This document shows, in pieces, positions 7,576-15,865 of a stretch of 33,276 bases of DNA. Under the pieces are notes generated by a model. The model searched no databases, was not told where the DNA came from, and was given only the letters and a program-made list of their open reading frames with translations. Within the stretch, counting starts at the first letter, position 1; each line of letters opens with the position of its first letter. The stretch covers positions 1-33,276 of the forward strand of contig BDEJ01000064.1 of NCBI GenBank assembly GCA_001653155.1. The letters are read 5' to 3'. Position numbers and translations under genes: made by a program. The DNA is from Porphyromonadaceae bacterium H1 (GTDB taxonomy: Bacteria; Bacteroidota; Bacteroidia; Bacteroidales; Paludibacteraceae).

Positions 7576-8128
7576 AGCAGCCGGATTAAGCAATGCAATA
7601 CTTTGCCTTAGCTTTCTTATACTCTTTTCGTCCTGTCTGACAATTCGCCCCGGAAGCAGTAAATCCGGAAAAAATCTGTATGAGACATTTTACGTAGGGG
7701 AGGAGGGAATGATGTACTTTATCAAACCCTTGGACTTTCGTAACAGGCAGAACGAAGAAAATCTCGCTGTTGATTTTACCTTTAAATACAAAGATCAGGT
7801 AAAGGATTCGGCTACCGTCAATTTTACGATTACCGCTCCTAAAAACATAAAGCGAATAGAAGGCATGAACTTTGTGGCGGGATCCATTATAGTGCATAGC
7901 AAAAAACCTGATATGCTTTTCAACGAAAGTAAAGCGGACATATTTGTATCTCGATTTACAGCTAAACTTCCTCTAAACGAACTTCTTTCTGTTTTTGATA
8001 GCCCGACAGCTTTCTCGATTCAAATCAGGACTCCCTCTACTGGTGAAAAAAGCTTTGAGCCAACACCTCAAACAATCAAGAAAATAAGGAAACTTAACAG
8101 TAGTATTGGGGCTGTATTAAAAGATTAA
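7568..8128 (+). CDS. Lipoprotein of unknown function, overlaps the preceding gene
   Basis: A 186-residue protein. A hydrophobic signal segment ends in FSSC (C23), followed by the cleaved form starting CLTIRPGSS. The mature part is rich in beta strands (LAVDFTFKYKDQVKDSATVNFTITAP, SIIVHSKKPDMLF, ADIFVSRFTAKL), suggesting a beta-sandwich. No family is recognised. The 8-base overlap with the upstream lipoprotein gene supports coupled translation. 53 bases later comes the DUF2807 lipoprotein, with no obvious promoter or terminator between. Confidence 0.75.
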   Translation: MNKAAGLSNAILCLSFLILFSSCLTIRPGSSKSGKNLYETFYVGEEGMMYFIKPLDFRNRQNEENLAVDFTFKYKDQVKDSATVNFTITAPKNIKRIEGMNFVAGSIIVHSKKPDMLFNESKADIFVSRFTAKLPLNELLSVFDSPTAFSIQIRTPSTGEKSFEPTPQTIKKIRKLNSSIGAVLKD

Positions 8129-8181
8129 ATACGACACTTCGAAAAACAATAATAAATTAACTAAAAAGATTAATTATAATT

Positions 8182-8955
8182 ATGAGAAGACCTAAGATCA
8201 TTTTGGCAGCTTTGTGTTGCCTCGCTTTCGTAGCGAGTTCCTGTGTAAAACTTTCGCACGTGCATCCTAAAGGGCCGGTACGAAGCAATACCATAAGCCT
8301 GGGAAATTTCGACCGGATATCGGCAAGCGGTGATATCGACTTGTATATCAGCAACGGCATACAGAAAGTAGAGGTCCAGGCTCCCGAAAATATCCACGAA
8401 TTCTTAGTGATTGAAGTAAAAGGAGGGGAGCTCTCTATCTATCCGCGACCGGGAGTCAGCTTTTGGGGCGACCCGGACATAAAGCTTAACTTAAGTATCG
8501 ATCACCTGCGCAGTATTCACCTTTCGGGTAGCGGCGATTGTCATCTCAGCAACTACCAAACGGAAGAGCTCAGCATCAAAGCTTCCGGGAGCAGTGATGC
8601 GGAAGGATCCATCAAAGCGACAAGTATCAAGTTCGATACTTCGGGTAGTACGGATTGTGACCTCAATATCGATTGTGATAAGCTCGAAACACGAAGCTCC
8701 GGCAGCGGTCAGATGGAATTCAAAGGAAGAGCCGATGTGCATTATGCAAATTTTTCAGGTAGCGTTCGCATGAAAGCGCTTCCTTTACAAACCAAGAGTC
8801 TGAACCTGAAAGCATCAGGAAGTTTTTGGGGTGAGGTTTCGGTAAGCGACCGGATTGATGTGGATTTATCCGGCAGTGGAGAGCTTAGATACCGTGGAAA
8901 TCCCGAAGTTCAAAGCAAGCTAACAGGCTTCAGTTCTGTTAAGAAAATTCCTTGA
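8182..8955 (+). CDS. DUF2807 (adhesin-head, GIN-type) lipoprotein
   Basis: A 257-residue protein. The signal peptide ends in VASSC (C21). From about residue 40, FDRISASGDIDLYISNG and repeated short turns of the form SGSGDC, ASGSSDAEG, TSGSTDC, SSGSGQM and LSGSGEL are the hallmark of DUF2807, which folds as a right-handed beta-helix with Ser/Gly turns. Family members are widespread in Bacteroidota and often annotated as head domains of auto-transporter adhesins; biochemical function is largely unknown. It is probably the last gene of the lipoprotein run starting at 7072 and ends at a strong hairpin. Confidence 0.88.
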   Translation: MRRPKIILAALCCLAFVASSCVKLSHVHPKGPVRSNTISLGNFDRISASGDIDLYISNGIQKVEVQAPENIHEFLVIEVKGGELSIYPRPGVSFWGDPDIKLNLSIDHLRSIHLSGSGDCHLSNYQTEELSIKASGSSDAEGSIKATSIKFDTSGSTDCDLNIDCDKLETRSSGSGQMEFKGRADVHYANFSGSVRMKALPLQTKSLNLKASGSFWGEVSVSDRIDVDLSGSGELRYRGNPEVQSKLTGFSSVKKIP

Positions 8956-8986
8956 GCCTAAAACTCTCACAACTACCATAAAAAAG

Positions 8987-9021
8987 AAAGGCAGCGAAGG
9001 GAGTCTCCCTTCGCTGCCTTT
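8987..9021. terminator. Strong bidirectional terminator
   Basis: Perfect 16-base arms at 8987-9002 and 9006-9021 (GGCAGCGAAGGGA / TCCCTTCGCTGCC core) with a 3-base loop. A-rich on the left and T-rich on the right, so it can serve both the DUF2807 gene and the convergent phosphate symporter gene. Confidence 0.9.
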
Positions 9022-9039
9022 GCTTTATCCGCAGGATAT

Positions 9040-10848
9040 TTATTCTCCTTTTCCTTCAAAAAGAGCCTGTACAACATTGATTACATAATCGCCAAGTTTT
9101 TCACATTCGGATACAATGTCCATGTAATGCACCGCATCGGAGTAACTGTAGGCTTTTTCGCGAATGTCATCAAAGTTTTTATCCTTGAGTAAGTCGCGAT
9201 AGGAGTTGATCTCCAGCTCAATGTCATAAGCTTGAGTAAGATCTTCATCGCGTGCTTCGGGTTTATCCAGTAAGCTGTTCATGTGTTTGATAGCCTTATC
9301 GGCCAATTCAAACATGTGCTGTACATTCCGGTCTTGTTGTTCGGTAAATACCGATTTATCGTCATTGCGTCGTTTGATGGCTCGTCCGAGGTTTTTACAA
9401 GAGTCGGCTATACTTTCTATTTCCGATACGGCACGCAGCATGATGCGAATGTCCTGTTTCCCTTCGTTACTGAGGCGCCCTTCGAGTACTCGAGTTAGGT
9501 AATTGGCAATTTCGACCTCCATGCGATCACTTATTTTTTCGTACTTCTCAATCCGGTTGAGAATACTCAGAAACTTCTCTTCATCCTTCTCCTGATACAG
9601 GTCTTTCACCATGCCCAACATCCGGTAAATACGGGTTCCGTAAAGAGCCATCTCCTTTCTGGCCTGCATGAGCGAAAGCTCCGAGGTAGAAAGCATGCCC
9701 GCTGAAATATAACGCAATTTGAATTCCTCCTCTTCGTTCTGGTGCGGCTGTTTTATCAAAGAGGAGCAAATGCGCACATAGATCTGAGTGAACCAAATCA
9801 TTATCGACACATTAATGATATTGAACAGGGTATGGAAAAGCGAAAGGCCATAAGAAACGGAAACTTGTAAGGAGTTGAGACGCTCCTGTAAAGCCAGTAG
9901 GGAGGGATCGGTCATTTCTTCGCCTGAGGTAATCCGTTTAACTGTTTCGGCATCCAGGGAATGGATAAAAGAAGTCAGTTCGTGCGGATCGCCGGGACCG
10001 TAATGGGTTACCACCCACGAAACCAAATTCGTAAAGGGGTAAAACAGAATCATACACCACAGCACTCCGAAAAGATTAAACATCAAGTGCGAGAAAGCAG
10101 CTCGCTTGGCCATGGTATTAGCCGAAAGCGCAGCAATGTTGGCCGTAATGGTGGTACCGATGTTTTCACCCAGCACCATAGCAATAGCTATTTCGAAAGG
10201 TATCCAACCTTGCGTACACATGATCAGCGTGATGGCTATCGTAGCACTGGACGACTGCACAATCACGGTAAGCGCCGTACCGATAAATAAGAAGATAAAA
10301 ATAGAGCCGTAACCCAGCGAAGTATAATTCTGAATAAAAGCCAGTGCTTCGGGATTGTTCTGCAAGTCGGGAACCGAGGCTTTAAGGAAAGACAGACCGA
10401 GAAAGAGTAAGGCGAAGCCCATTATAAATTCTCCCCAGGACTTCCTGCGACTTTTGCTGGAGAACAACAGCGGAATACTCAAACCGATAAGCGGCAAAGC
10501 CATGACGCTGATATCCACCTTAAAGCCAAGGATGGAAATAATCCAAGCCGTGATGGTAGTACCCACGTTAGCCCCCATAATAACACTGATGGATTGCGCC
10601 AGCGAAAGTAAGCCCGCATTTACGAAGCTGACCACCATAACGGTAGTGGCACTCGATGACTGAATAAGCGCCGTGATGAGTAAACCTGTGAAAACGCCCG
10701 CCAAGCGATTCGAAGTCATGGCCGAAAGAATGCTTCGGAGCTTATCGCCCGCCACCTTTTGAAGTCCTTCGCTCATAATCTTCATCCCATAAAGGAACAT
10801 ACCCAGGGACCCTAAGAGTCTCAGAAAGTCAAGAATAGAATAATCCAT
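9040..10848 (-). CDS. Na+/phosphate symporter fused to a PhoU-like domain
   Basis: A 602-residue inner-membrane protein of the NptA/YjbB family (Na/Pi-cotransporter type). The two inverted Na/Pi repeats are marked by the duplicated QSSSAT motifs (QSSSATTVMVVSF and QSSSATIAITLIM), each followed by a G-N/E-N-I/V-G-T-T segment (GANVGTTITAW, GENIGTTITAN). The C-terminal 200 or so residues are soluble, helical and charged (ARKEMALYGTRIYRMLGMVK, IRIMLRAVSEIESIADSCKNLGRAI, YMDIVSECEKLGDYVINVV) and match PhoU three-helix repeats. In related proteins the domain is thought to gate or regulate phosphate flux. Transport may be import or export. Confidence 0.92.
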   Translation of the reverse strand: MDYSILDFLRLLGSLGMFLYGMKIMSEGLQKVAGDKLRSILSAMTSNRLAGVFTGLLITALIQSSSATTVMVVSFVNAGLLSLAQSISVIMGANVGTTITAWIISILGFKVDISVMALPLIGLSIPLLFSSKSRRKSWGEFIMGFALLFLGLSFLKASVPDLQNNPEALAFIQNYTSLGYGSIFIFLFIGTALTVIVQSSSATIAITLIMCTQGWIPFEIAIAMVLGENIGTTITANIAALSANTMAKRAAFSHLMFNLFGVLWCMILFYPFTNLVSWVVTHYGPGDPHELTSFIHSLDAETVKRITSGEEMTDPSLLALQERLNSLQVSVSYGLSLFHTLFNIINVSIMIWFTQIYVRICSSLIKQPHQNEEEEFKLRYISAGMLSTSELSLMQARKEMALYGTRIYRMLGMVKDLYQEKDEEKFLSILNRIEKYEKISDRMEVEIANYLTRVLEGRLSNEGKQDIRIMLRAVSEIESIADSCKNLGRAIKRRNDDKSVFTEQQDRNVQHMFELADKAIKHMNSLLDKPEARDEDLTQAYDIELEINSYRDLLKDKNFDDIREKAYSYSDAVHYMDIVSECEKLGDYVINVVQALFEGKGE

Positions 10849-10891
10849 TGAGAATAAATTTGATGATAGAGTAGATTTGTTTTATCGACAA

Positions 10892-10899
10892 CAAAAATA
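10892..10899 (-). promoter_or_regulatory. -7 promoter element for the phosphate symporter gene
   Basis: TATTTTTG on the minus strand matches TAnnTTTG exactly, 43 bases before the ATG at 10848. The -33 region is T-rich without a clean TTTG. Confidence 0.45.
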
Positions 10900-11008
10900 C
10901 AAATTAATGTGAAAAAGGAAAATAGCTCTAAGAAATCCGGAAAACTTTTTTGCTCTCCCAAATTACAATTGCTAATTGAAATTACGCCGACGAATCTTAG
11001 CCTCAAAA

Positions 11009-11040
11009 TTTGTTGAATCATAGCATTATTCCTACTTTTG
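11009..11040 (+). promoter_or_regulatory. Consensus promoter for the YeiH-type gene
   Basis: TTTG at 11009-11012, a 20-base spacer and TACTTTTG at 11033-11040 match the Bacteroidota consensus fully. The box includes the TTG at 11038 that extends the reading frame, so the first ATG after it, at 11062, is the likely start. Confidence 0.7.
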
Positions 11041-11061
11041 TGCGTTTTTCGCAGTTTAAGT

Positions 11062-12000
11062 ATGAAATTATCCGACTTTTTTACAAAATACCGCTCTTAT
11101 TTATATGTGCTACTATCCTTTCTCTGCCTGACACCTTGGGTGAGTCCTCCGATAGCCTTACTCACGGGGCTCATTTTTGCCCTGACTTTGGGCAGTGCTT
11201 TTCCTGTTTTTAATAAAAAAGCATCCAAATACCTGCTTCAAATTTCAATTGTAGGCTTGGGTTTCGGTATGAATTTGCAAGACTCGCTTCGGAGTGGCGC
11301 AGAAGGCATTTATTTTACAATATGCTCTGTAGTAGCTGTAATGCTGGTAGGAGTCTTGCTGGGACGCTTTTTGAAAGTTGAGGAAAAAACGGCCTATCTC
11401 ATATCGAGCGGAACAGCCATTTGCGGAGGGAGTGCCATTGCTGCAACAGCTCCTCTGGCTAAAGCTAACGACGCAGAAATATCCGTCTCCTTGGCCATTG
11501 TGTTTATGCTGAATGCTCTTGCTTTGTTTATTTTTCCGGTATTGGGTCATTATTTGAATTTGAGCGAACAGGAATTCGGGACTTGGGCCGCCATTGCAAT
11601 ACACGATACCAGTTCGGTAGTGGGAGCCGGAGCCGCTTATGGTGAAGAGGCCTTGCAAGTCGCAACCACAGTGAAACTTACACGAGCTTTGTGGATTATT
11701 CCTTTATCTCTGTTCACGGCATTCTTTTTTAAAACCAAAAGTGAGAAACTGCATATCCCTTGGTTTATTCTTTTTTTTGTATTGGCTATGGTAATAAGTA
11801 GCTATGCCGACATACCGAAGGAAGTTACCAAAAGTCTCACAAGCGTGGCCCGGCAGGCGTTGACCCTTACCCTGTTTTTTATCGGTGCGGGCCTCTCGCG
11901 CCAAGCAATCAAATCCGTTGGATTCAGACCCTTTATACAAGGATTTCTCCTTTGGGTATTTATCGGAATAATAAGTTTTTGTTTTGTCTGTTTTTTCTGA
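11062..12000 (+). CDS. YeiH-family putative sulfate/anion exporter
   Basis: A 312-residue inner-membrane protein with about 10 hydrophobic segments. GTAICGGSAIAATAPLAKA, HDTSSVVGAGAAYGEEAL and the late GAGLSRQAIKSVGFRPFIQG are signatures of the UPF0324/YeiH family, proposed to export sulfate or sulfite-like anions. The transported substrate is not proven for most members. The start is at 11062, because the in-frame TTG at 11038 is inside the promoter. No partner gene is adjacent on the same strand within 170 bases. Confidence 0.88.
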   Translation: MKLSDFFTKYRSYLYVLLSFLCLTPWVSPPIALLTGLIFALTLGSAFPVFNKKASKYLLQISIVGLGFGMNLQDSLRSGAEGIYFTICSVVAVMLVGVLLGRFLKVEEKTAYLISSGTAICGGSAIAATAPLAKANDAEISVSLAIVFMLNALALFIFPVLGHYLNLSEQEFGTWAAIAIHDTSSVVGAGAAYGEEALQVATTVKLTRALWIIPLSLFTAFFFKTKSEKLHIPWFILFFVLAMVISSYADIPKEVTKSLTSVARQALTLTLFFIGAGLSRQAIKSVGFRPFIQGFLLWVFIGIISFCFVCFF

Positions 12001-12174
12001 GAGGACATATACGACAGCTTTTTCTGAAAAACCGAACAATTGAATTTTGATGATTGCCTTCTGATTTGATAGAAACAATGGCCAATGGCACAAAGAAGTA
12101 ATATGATTAGAAAAAACTTTAACGACTCTTCCATAGTTAATTGCTACTATACCTTATAACTTAGTAACTTTTTC

Positions 12175-15099
12175 ATGAAACAAAGAATATTGCTGCTTGC
12201 TCTCTTTCTCCCTGTTAGCTTGCTTTCGGCGCAGAGCCTAAAGATAAGAGGATCGGTGTCGGACGGGCAAACAGAGCGAGAGCTCGAAGGCGTTACGATA
12301 GAGTTGCTTGCAGCAAAGGACAGTTCGCTTATTACAAGAACGGTTTCTACGAAAGGCAAAACGATTCCGTCTCTGGATGTTGTATTTAGGTTCAACTACG
12401 AACTGGAGGTGCTGAGAGACAGCAGCTATATTCTTTGTTACTCGATGCTGGGCCGCAAAACGCAGTACAAAAACATCAGCGTTCGCTTGCCCAAGAATAT
12501 GGATGTGTGGATGCTTGACGACGTGCTGATGGCCGAAGACGATGTCAAAGCCTTGCGGGAAGTGGTGGTTGAGGCCACCCGCATCAAGATGGTGATGCGG
12601 GGCGATACGCTGGTGTACAACGCAAATGCCTTCAGCCTGAGCGAGGGTTCCATGCTCGACGAACTGATCCGGCAACTGCCCGGCGCCCGGCTGAAAGGCG
12701 GTGTGATCACGATCAACGGCCGCCGTGTGTCGTCCCTCTTAGTGGACGGCCGCCGGTTTTTCAGCGGCGATCCGAAGTTGGCCTTGCAACGCCTCCCGGC
12801 CTACACGGTAGACAAGGTGAAGGTCTACGACCATGCCGGCGAAGCCAGCCGGTTGATGGGCCGCGACATGGGCGACGCAGAATACGTGGTGGACGTGAAC
12901 CTGAAAAAACAATACAAGCAGGGCCTAAGCGGCGCTGCAGACCTGGCGGGCGGTACCCACGACAGGCATTTCGAGAACTTGGAGCTATTGGGCTTCGACA
13001 AGAAAAATAAATTCCTTCTGAGAGGGAGTTTCGGCAATACAGGGCGTAGCAGGCTTGCCGATCTCACGAACTCCAATTCCGACTTTTCAGGCAAAGGAGA
13101 GCCGCGCGACGGACAAATTGAGGGGGCTTATCAGCGGCAAGGCAAGACATTCGACGACAGATTTTCGGCAAACTTTGGGCTGCAACACAACGAGCTACAC
13201 AAGCAAATACGCACGAGCCGGCAGACTTTTCTGACGGGAGGCGACACATACGGTTTGAGCAATAGCGACCAGCATGAAAAGAACACCGGCATCAATGGCC
13301 ATATAACTTGGGGCAAACGGCTGAGCAAACACATATTGGGCGCAACATTAAGATACGGCAACAGTCGTGGAGAAGCCCACGACCTTTCACGCTCGGCCCT
13401 TTTTGGAGCCAATCCCGACTGGGCCGATGATTTGCTCGACAGCCTCTTTCAAACCCGGATAGGGAAGCGGCTCCGCGACATCAGCATCAATAGGGTCGGC
13501 CGCGAGCTGCTCAACCGAAGTCAGACAAACACCTGGCAACTCTTTTTCCGTGACCGTATCGGTATAGGAAAGGGTAACAGCAACTTCGGGAACATGCTGA
13601 CAATCAGCGCCGATATGAGTCATACGAGCAGCAAATCCTTCGGCTACGGACTCAATCGCTACGACTTTTTTTCGGGCGGAAACAGGCAAGATCATCGCAA
13701 CGAATACCGCGAGCAGCCCGATAAAACCAATCAATTGGAAATCAATGCGTCCTACGGCCGCCGGCTGACAAAAAAGGACGACCTGCGTAACTCACTTTTC
13801 ATAAATTTCGATTATGACTTGATGCATCGCCATCAAACGAACGAAAATTCCCTCTTCAGGCTCGATCAGCTGGCTGCTTATGACGAAGACCGCTACCCCT
13901 TGGGCCATCTGCCCTCTTCGCGCGATGAGCTTAAAGCGGTGCTCGATGCCGGCAACAGCGACCGTTCGCTCAGCCGTACAACTCGAAATCGATTCGTATT
14001 GCGGCCCAAATACCTACGCTCGAAGGGGAAAAATTCCCCGAAGATTACGCTCGAAGCGCATTTGCCTCTTAACTTCATCTATGAAAAGCTCGATTTTTTC
14101 AGGCAAAAACCACATGAAAAGAGCCGTAACAGCCTGCTGTTCAACCCGATATTGACCGCTGAAATATCCCGGATCGATTCTACCGGGACGAGGAGGTTGA
14201 AATTTTCTTACATAGGAAGTCAGAACCAACCCCACTTGAAGAGCCTGCTGGACATACGCAGCGATGCCGATCCGCTTTACATCAAGCAGGGCAATCCCAA
14301 GCTGAAGAAGGCTTTTAGCCACAAATTCGACTTACAATATATTACGACAAGCATGAGGGTGTATCACCCCTCCTTATCAATCACTGCCTCCTACAGACTG
14401 GACAGGGATGCCTTGGTAACCGTCCTGAGCTACGACAAGGCCAGCGGTGTGACCACCTCGCAACCCGGGAACATCAATGGCAATTGGAATGCGGATGTGA
14501 ATATCCAGTATTCGCAATCTTTGGACCGGAACGACAGGTTCATGTTATCGAGTGTGTTGCTATCTTCCTACCGGAATAGCGTAGATTTGACGCGTGTCGC
14601 GGGAGAGCCTGCACAGCTGCAAAGCAGGGTGGGGAGCTTCGATAATTCCTTGATAGCTTTGTTGCTGTGGCAACCCACACTGAATGTCAGTTTTTCGTTT
14701 ACAAGCATGGCCTATAACCGGATTGCCAAGGGCAATCGCAAGGATTTCACGACGGTAAATGCCTGGGAATTCGATCAGAGCTTGTCGGTGATGGCCCAAC
14801 TGCCCTGGGGCTTGGAATTGAAATCCTATTTCTCCTACCTTAAACGCATGGGCTACAACGACGCACGGATGAATACCGGACAGCGAATGCTGAATGCCGG
14901 CATCAGCAAAACGCTGCTGAAGAAAAAGCTGAGCATAGCCCTGCGGGCTTACGACCTGCTCAACGACGTGAATCCCGTGGTCTTCACGCTCGACGAGCAG
15001 GGACGAAGCGAGCAATGGACCAACTCCATTCCCCGCTTCGTGATGCTTCATGTGACTTATAAATTCACAGGAGGCATGAAGCAACAAAGCTACAGATAG
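12175..15099 (+). CDS. TonB-receptor-like outer-membrane beta-barrel protein
   Basis: A 974-residue protein with a signal peptide (residues 1-19, ending LLSAQ). Next come a degenerate carboxypeptidase-regulatory-like beta-sandwich (about 22-110), a plug-like part (ALREVVVEATRIKMVMRGDTLVYNANAFSLSEG, then LLVDGRRFFSGDP) and a long barrel rich in alternating aromatic strands to the end. This order matches the outer-membrane barrel family (OMP_b-brl_3) common in Bacteroidota. Its ligand is unknown and no SusD partner lies next to it, so a classical SusCD nutrient uptake pair is not supported. Base composition is unusual: 12661-12780 is about 64% G+C, while other local regions such as 11041-11100 are near 32%. 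This suggests acquisition or recombination. The reading frame is intact. Confidence 0.85.
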   Translation: MKQRILLLALFLPVSLLSAQSLKIRGSVSDGQTERELEGVTIELLAAKDSSLITRTVSTKGKTIPSLDVVFRFNYELEVLRDSSYILCYSMLGRKTQYKNISVRLPKNMDVWMLDDVLMAEDDVKALREVVVEATRIKMVMRGDTLVYNANAFSLSEGSMLDELIRQLPGARLKGGVITINGRRVSSLLVDGRRFFSGDPKLALQRLPAYTVDKVKVYDHAGEASRLMGRDMGDAEYVVDVNLKKQYKQGLSGAADLAGGTHDRHFENLELLGFDKKNKFLLRGSFGNTGRSRLADLTNSNSDFSGKGEPRDGQIEGAYQRQGKTFDDRFSANFGLQHNELHKQIRTSRQTFLTGGDTYGLSNSDQHEKNTGINGHITWGKRLSKHILGATLRYGNSRGEAHDLSRSALFGANPDWADDLLDSLFQTRIGKRLRDISINRVGRELLNRSQTNTWQLFFRDRIGIGKGNSNFGNMLTISADMSHTSSKSFGYGLNRYDFFSGGNRQDHRNEYREQPDKTNQLEINASYGRRLTKKDDLRNSLFINFDYDLMHRHQTNENSLFRLDQLAAYDEDRYPLGHLPSSRDELKAVLDAGNSDRSLSRTTRNRFVLRPKYLRSKGKNSPKITLEAHLPLNFIYEKLDFFRQKPHEKSRNSLLFNPILTAEISRIDSTGTRRLKFSYIGSQNQPHLKSLLDIRSDADPLYIKQGNPKLKKAFSHKFDLQYITTSMRVYHPSLSITASYRLDRDALVTVLSYDKASGVTTSQPGNINGNWNADVNIQYSQSLDRNDRFMLSSVLLSSYRNSVDLTRVAGEPAQLQSRVGSFDNSLIALLLWQPTLNVSFSFTSMAYNRIAKGNRKDFTTVNAWEFDQSLSVMAQLPWGLELKSYFSYLKRMGYNDARMNTGQRMLNAGISKTLLKKKLSIALRAYDLLNDVNPVVFTLDEQGRSEQWTNSIPRFVMLHVTYKFTGGMKQQSYR

Positions 15100-15261
15100 G
15101 TCGGCGCTTGTCCCTTTCTCGGGAGAAGAAAAAGCCTCAAAGAGCCGCGTTTTTCATAATTTCCGTATAGCCTCGTAGATTTCGCGCAGGAACATACAGG
15201 GCGCTAAACTCCTTTTTGTCTGCGAGCGGAAAAAAGTAATGTAAGTATAGTGAAAAATGAT

Positions 15262-15269
15262 TACCTTTG
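15262..15269 (+). promoter_or_regulatory. -7 promoter element for the PEGA lipoprotein gene
   Basis: TACCTTTG is an exact -7 box, 26 bases before the ATG at 15296. It also argues against the upstream in-frame start at 15257. Confidence 0.55.
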
Positions 15270-15295
15270 CGGCAAGAAAAACAACTCAAAACCTT

Positions 15296-15763
15296 ATGAA
15301 AAAGCATTTCTTTATACTTCTCATTCTTGCTTCAAGTTTCTTCCTGAGTAGTTGTGCGACGCTTTTCAGCGGTACAACCGACTATGTTCGTCTGAACTCA
15401 ACTCCCGAAGGAGCTACGGTTTACATCAACGGCATCGAGGCCTGTAAAACTCCCTGCGACGCCATTATCGGACGCAGCATAGGCAACACATACGCTGAGT
15501 TTCGTTTGGATGGTTACAAAACCAAATTAATTGTTTTACAAAAGACATTCAACCCTGTTTCTATTCTCAATCTGACCTCACCCGTCGGCTGGGCTGTCGA
15601 TCTGGCCACCGGAGCCGTGATGAGATACGACCCAAGACCTTATAATATCGAATTGGAAAAAGAGAACAGCATTCTATCGGATGTTAAACCCGAAAAAATA
15701 TGCATTGACACCGAGAAGAAAACAGTGGAAATTTATACAAGAGCTGCTCTAACAGCTCAATAA
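15296..15763 (+). CDS. PEGA-domain lipoprotein
   Basis: A 155-residue lipoprotein. MKKHFFILLILASSFFLSSC gives a signal peptide and lipobox with C20. The following TLFSGTTDYVRLNSTPEGATVYINGIEACKTPC contains the PEGA motif (PEGATVYING), a small beta-sandwich found in surface-layer and envelope proteins of many bacteria. NLTSPVGWAVDLATGAVMRYDP is a conserved tail of the Bacteroidota version. The start is at 15296 rather than 15257, because the longer frame would pass through the promoter box. Function unknown. Confidence 0.88.
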   Translation: MKKHFFILLILASSFFLSSCATLFSGTTDYVRLNSTPEGATVYINGIEACKTPCDAIIGRSIGNTYAEFRLDGYKTKLIVLQKTFNPVSILNLTSPVGWAVDLATGAVMRYDPRPYNIELEKENSILSDVKPEKICIDTEKKTVEIYTRAALTAQ

Positions 15764-15789
15764 TTAAAATACATACAGCAATTACCAAG

Positions 15790-15833
15790 CAAGGAATTAG
15801 CGCTCTTAAGTTTTAGGGGGCTGTTCCTTGTTT
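15790..15833 (+). terminator. Possible weak terminator or leader hairpin between the PEGA gene and aspS
   Basis: CAAGGAA (15790-15796) and TTCCTTG (15824-15830) with flanking T-rich bases can pair around a 27-base loop. A large loop makes it weak as a terminator. Confidence 0.3.
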
Positions 15834-15865
15834 CGCAAAATAACGATATACAAATTTCAGAAACA

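Noticed and set aside
15154-15250. Minus-strand frame ending MFLREIYEAIRKL, which looks protein-like
   Set aside because: Only about 30 codons, with no start signal, and it runs against the PEGA gene promoter. It could be a fragment of a lost gene, but nothing else supports it.
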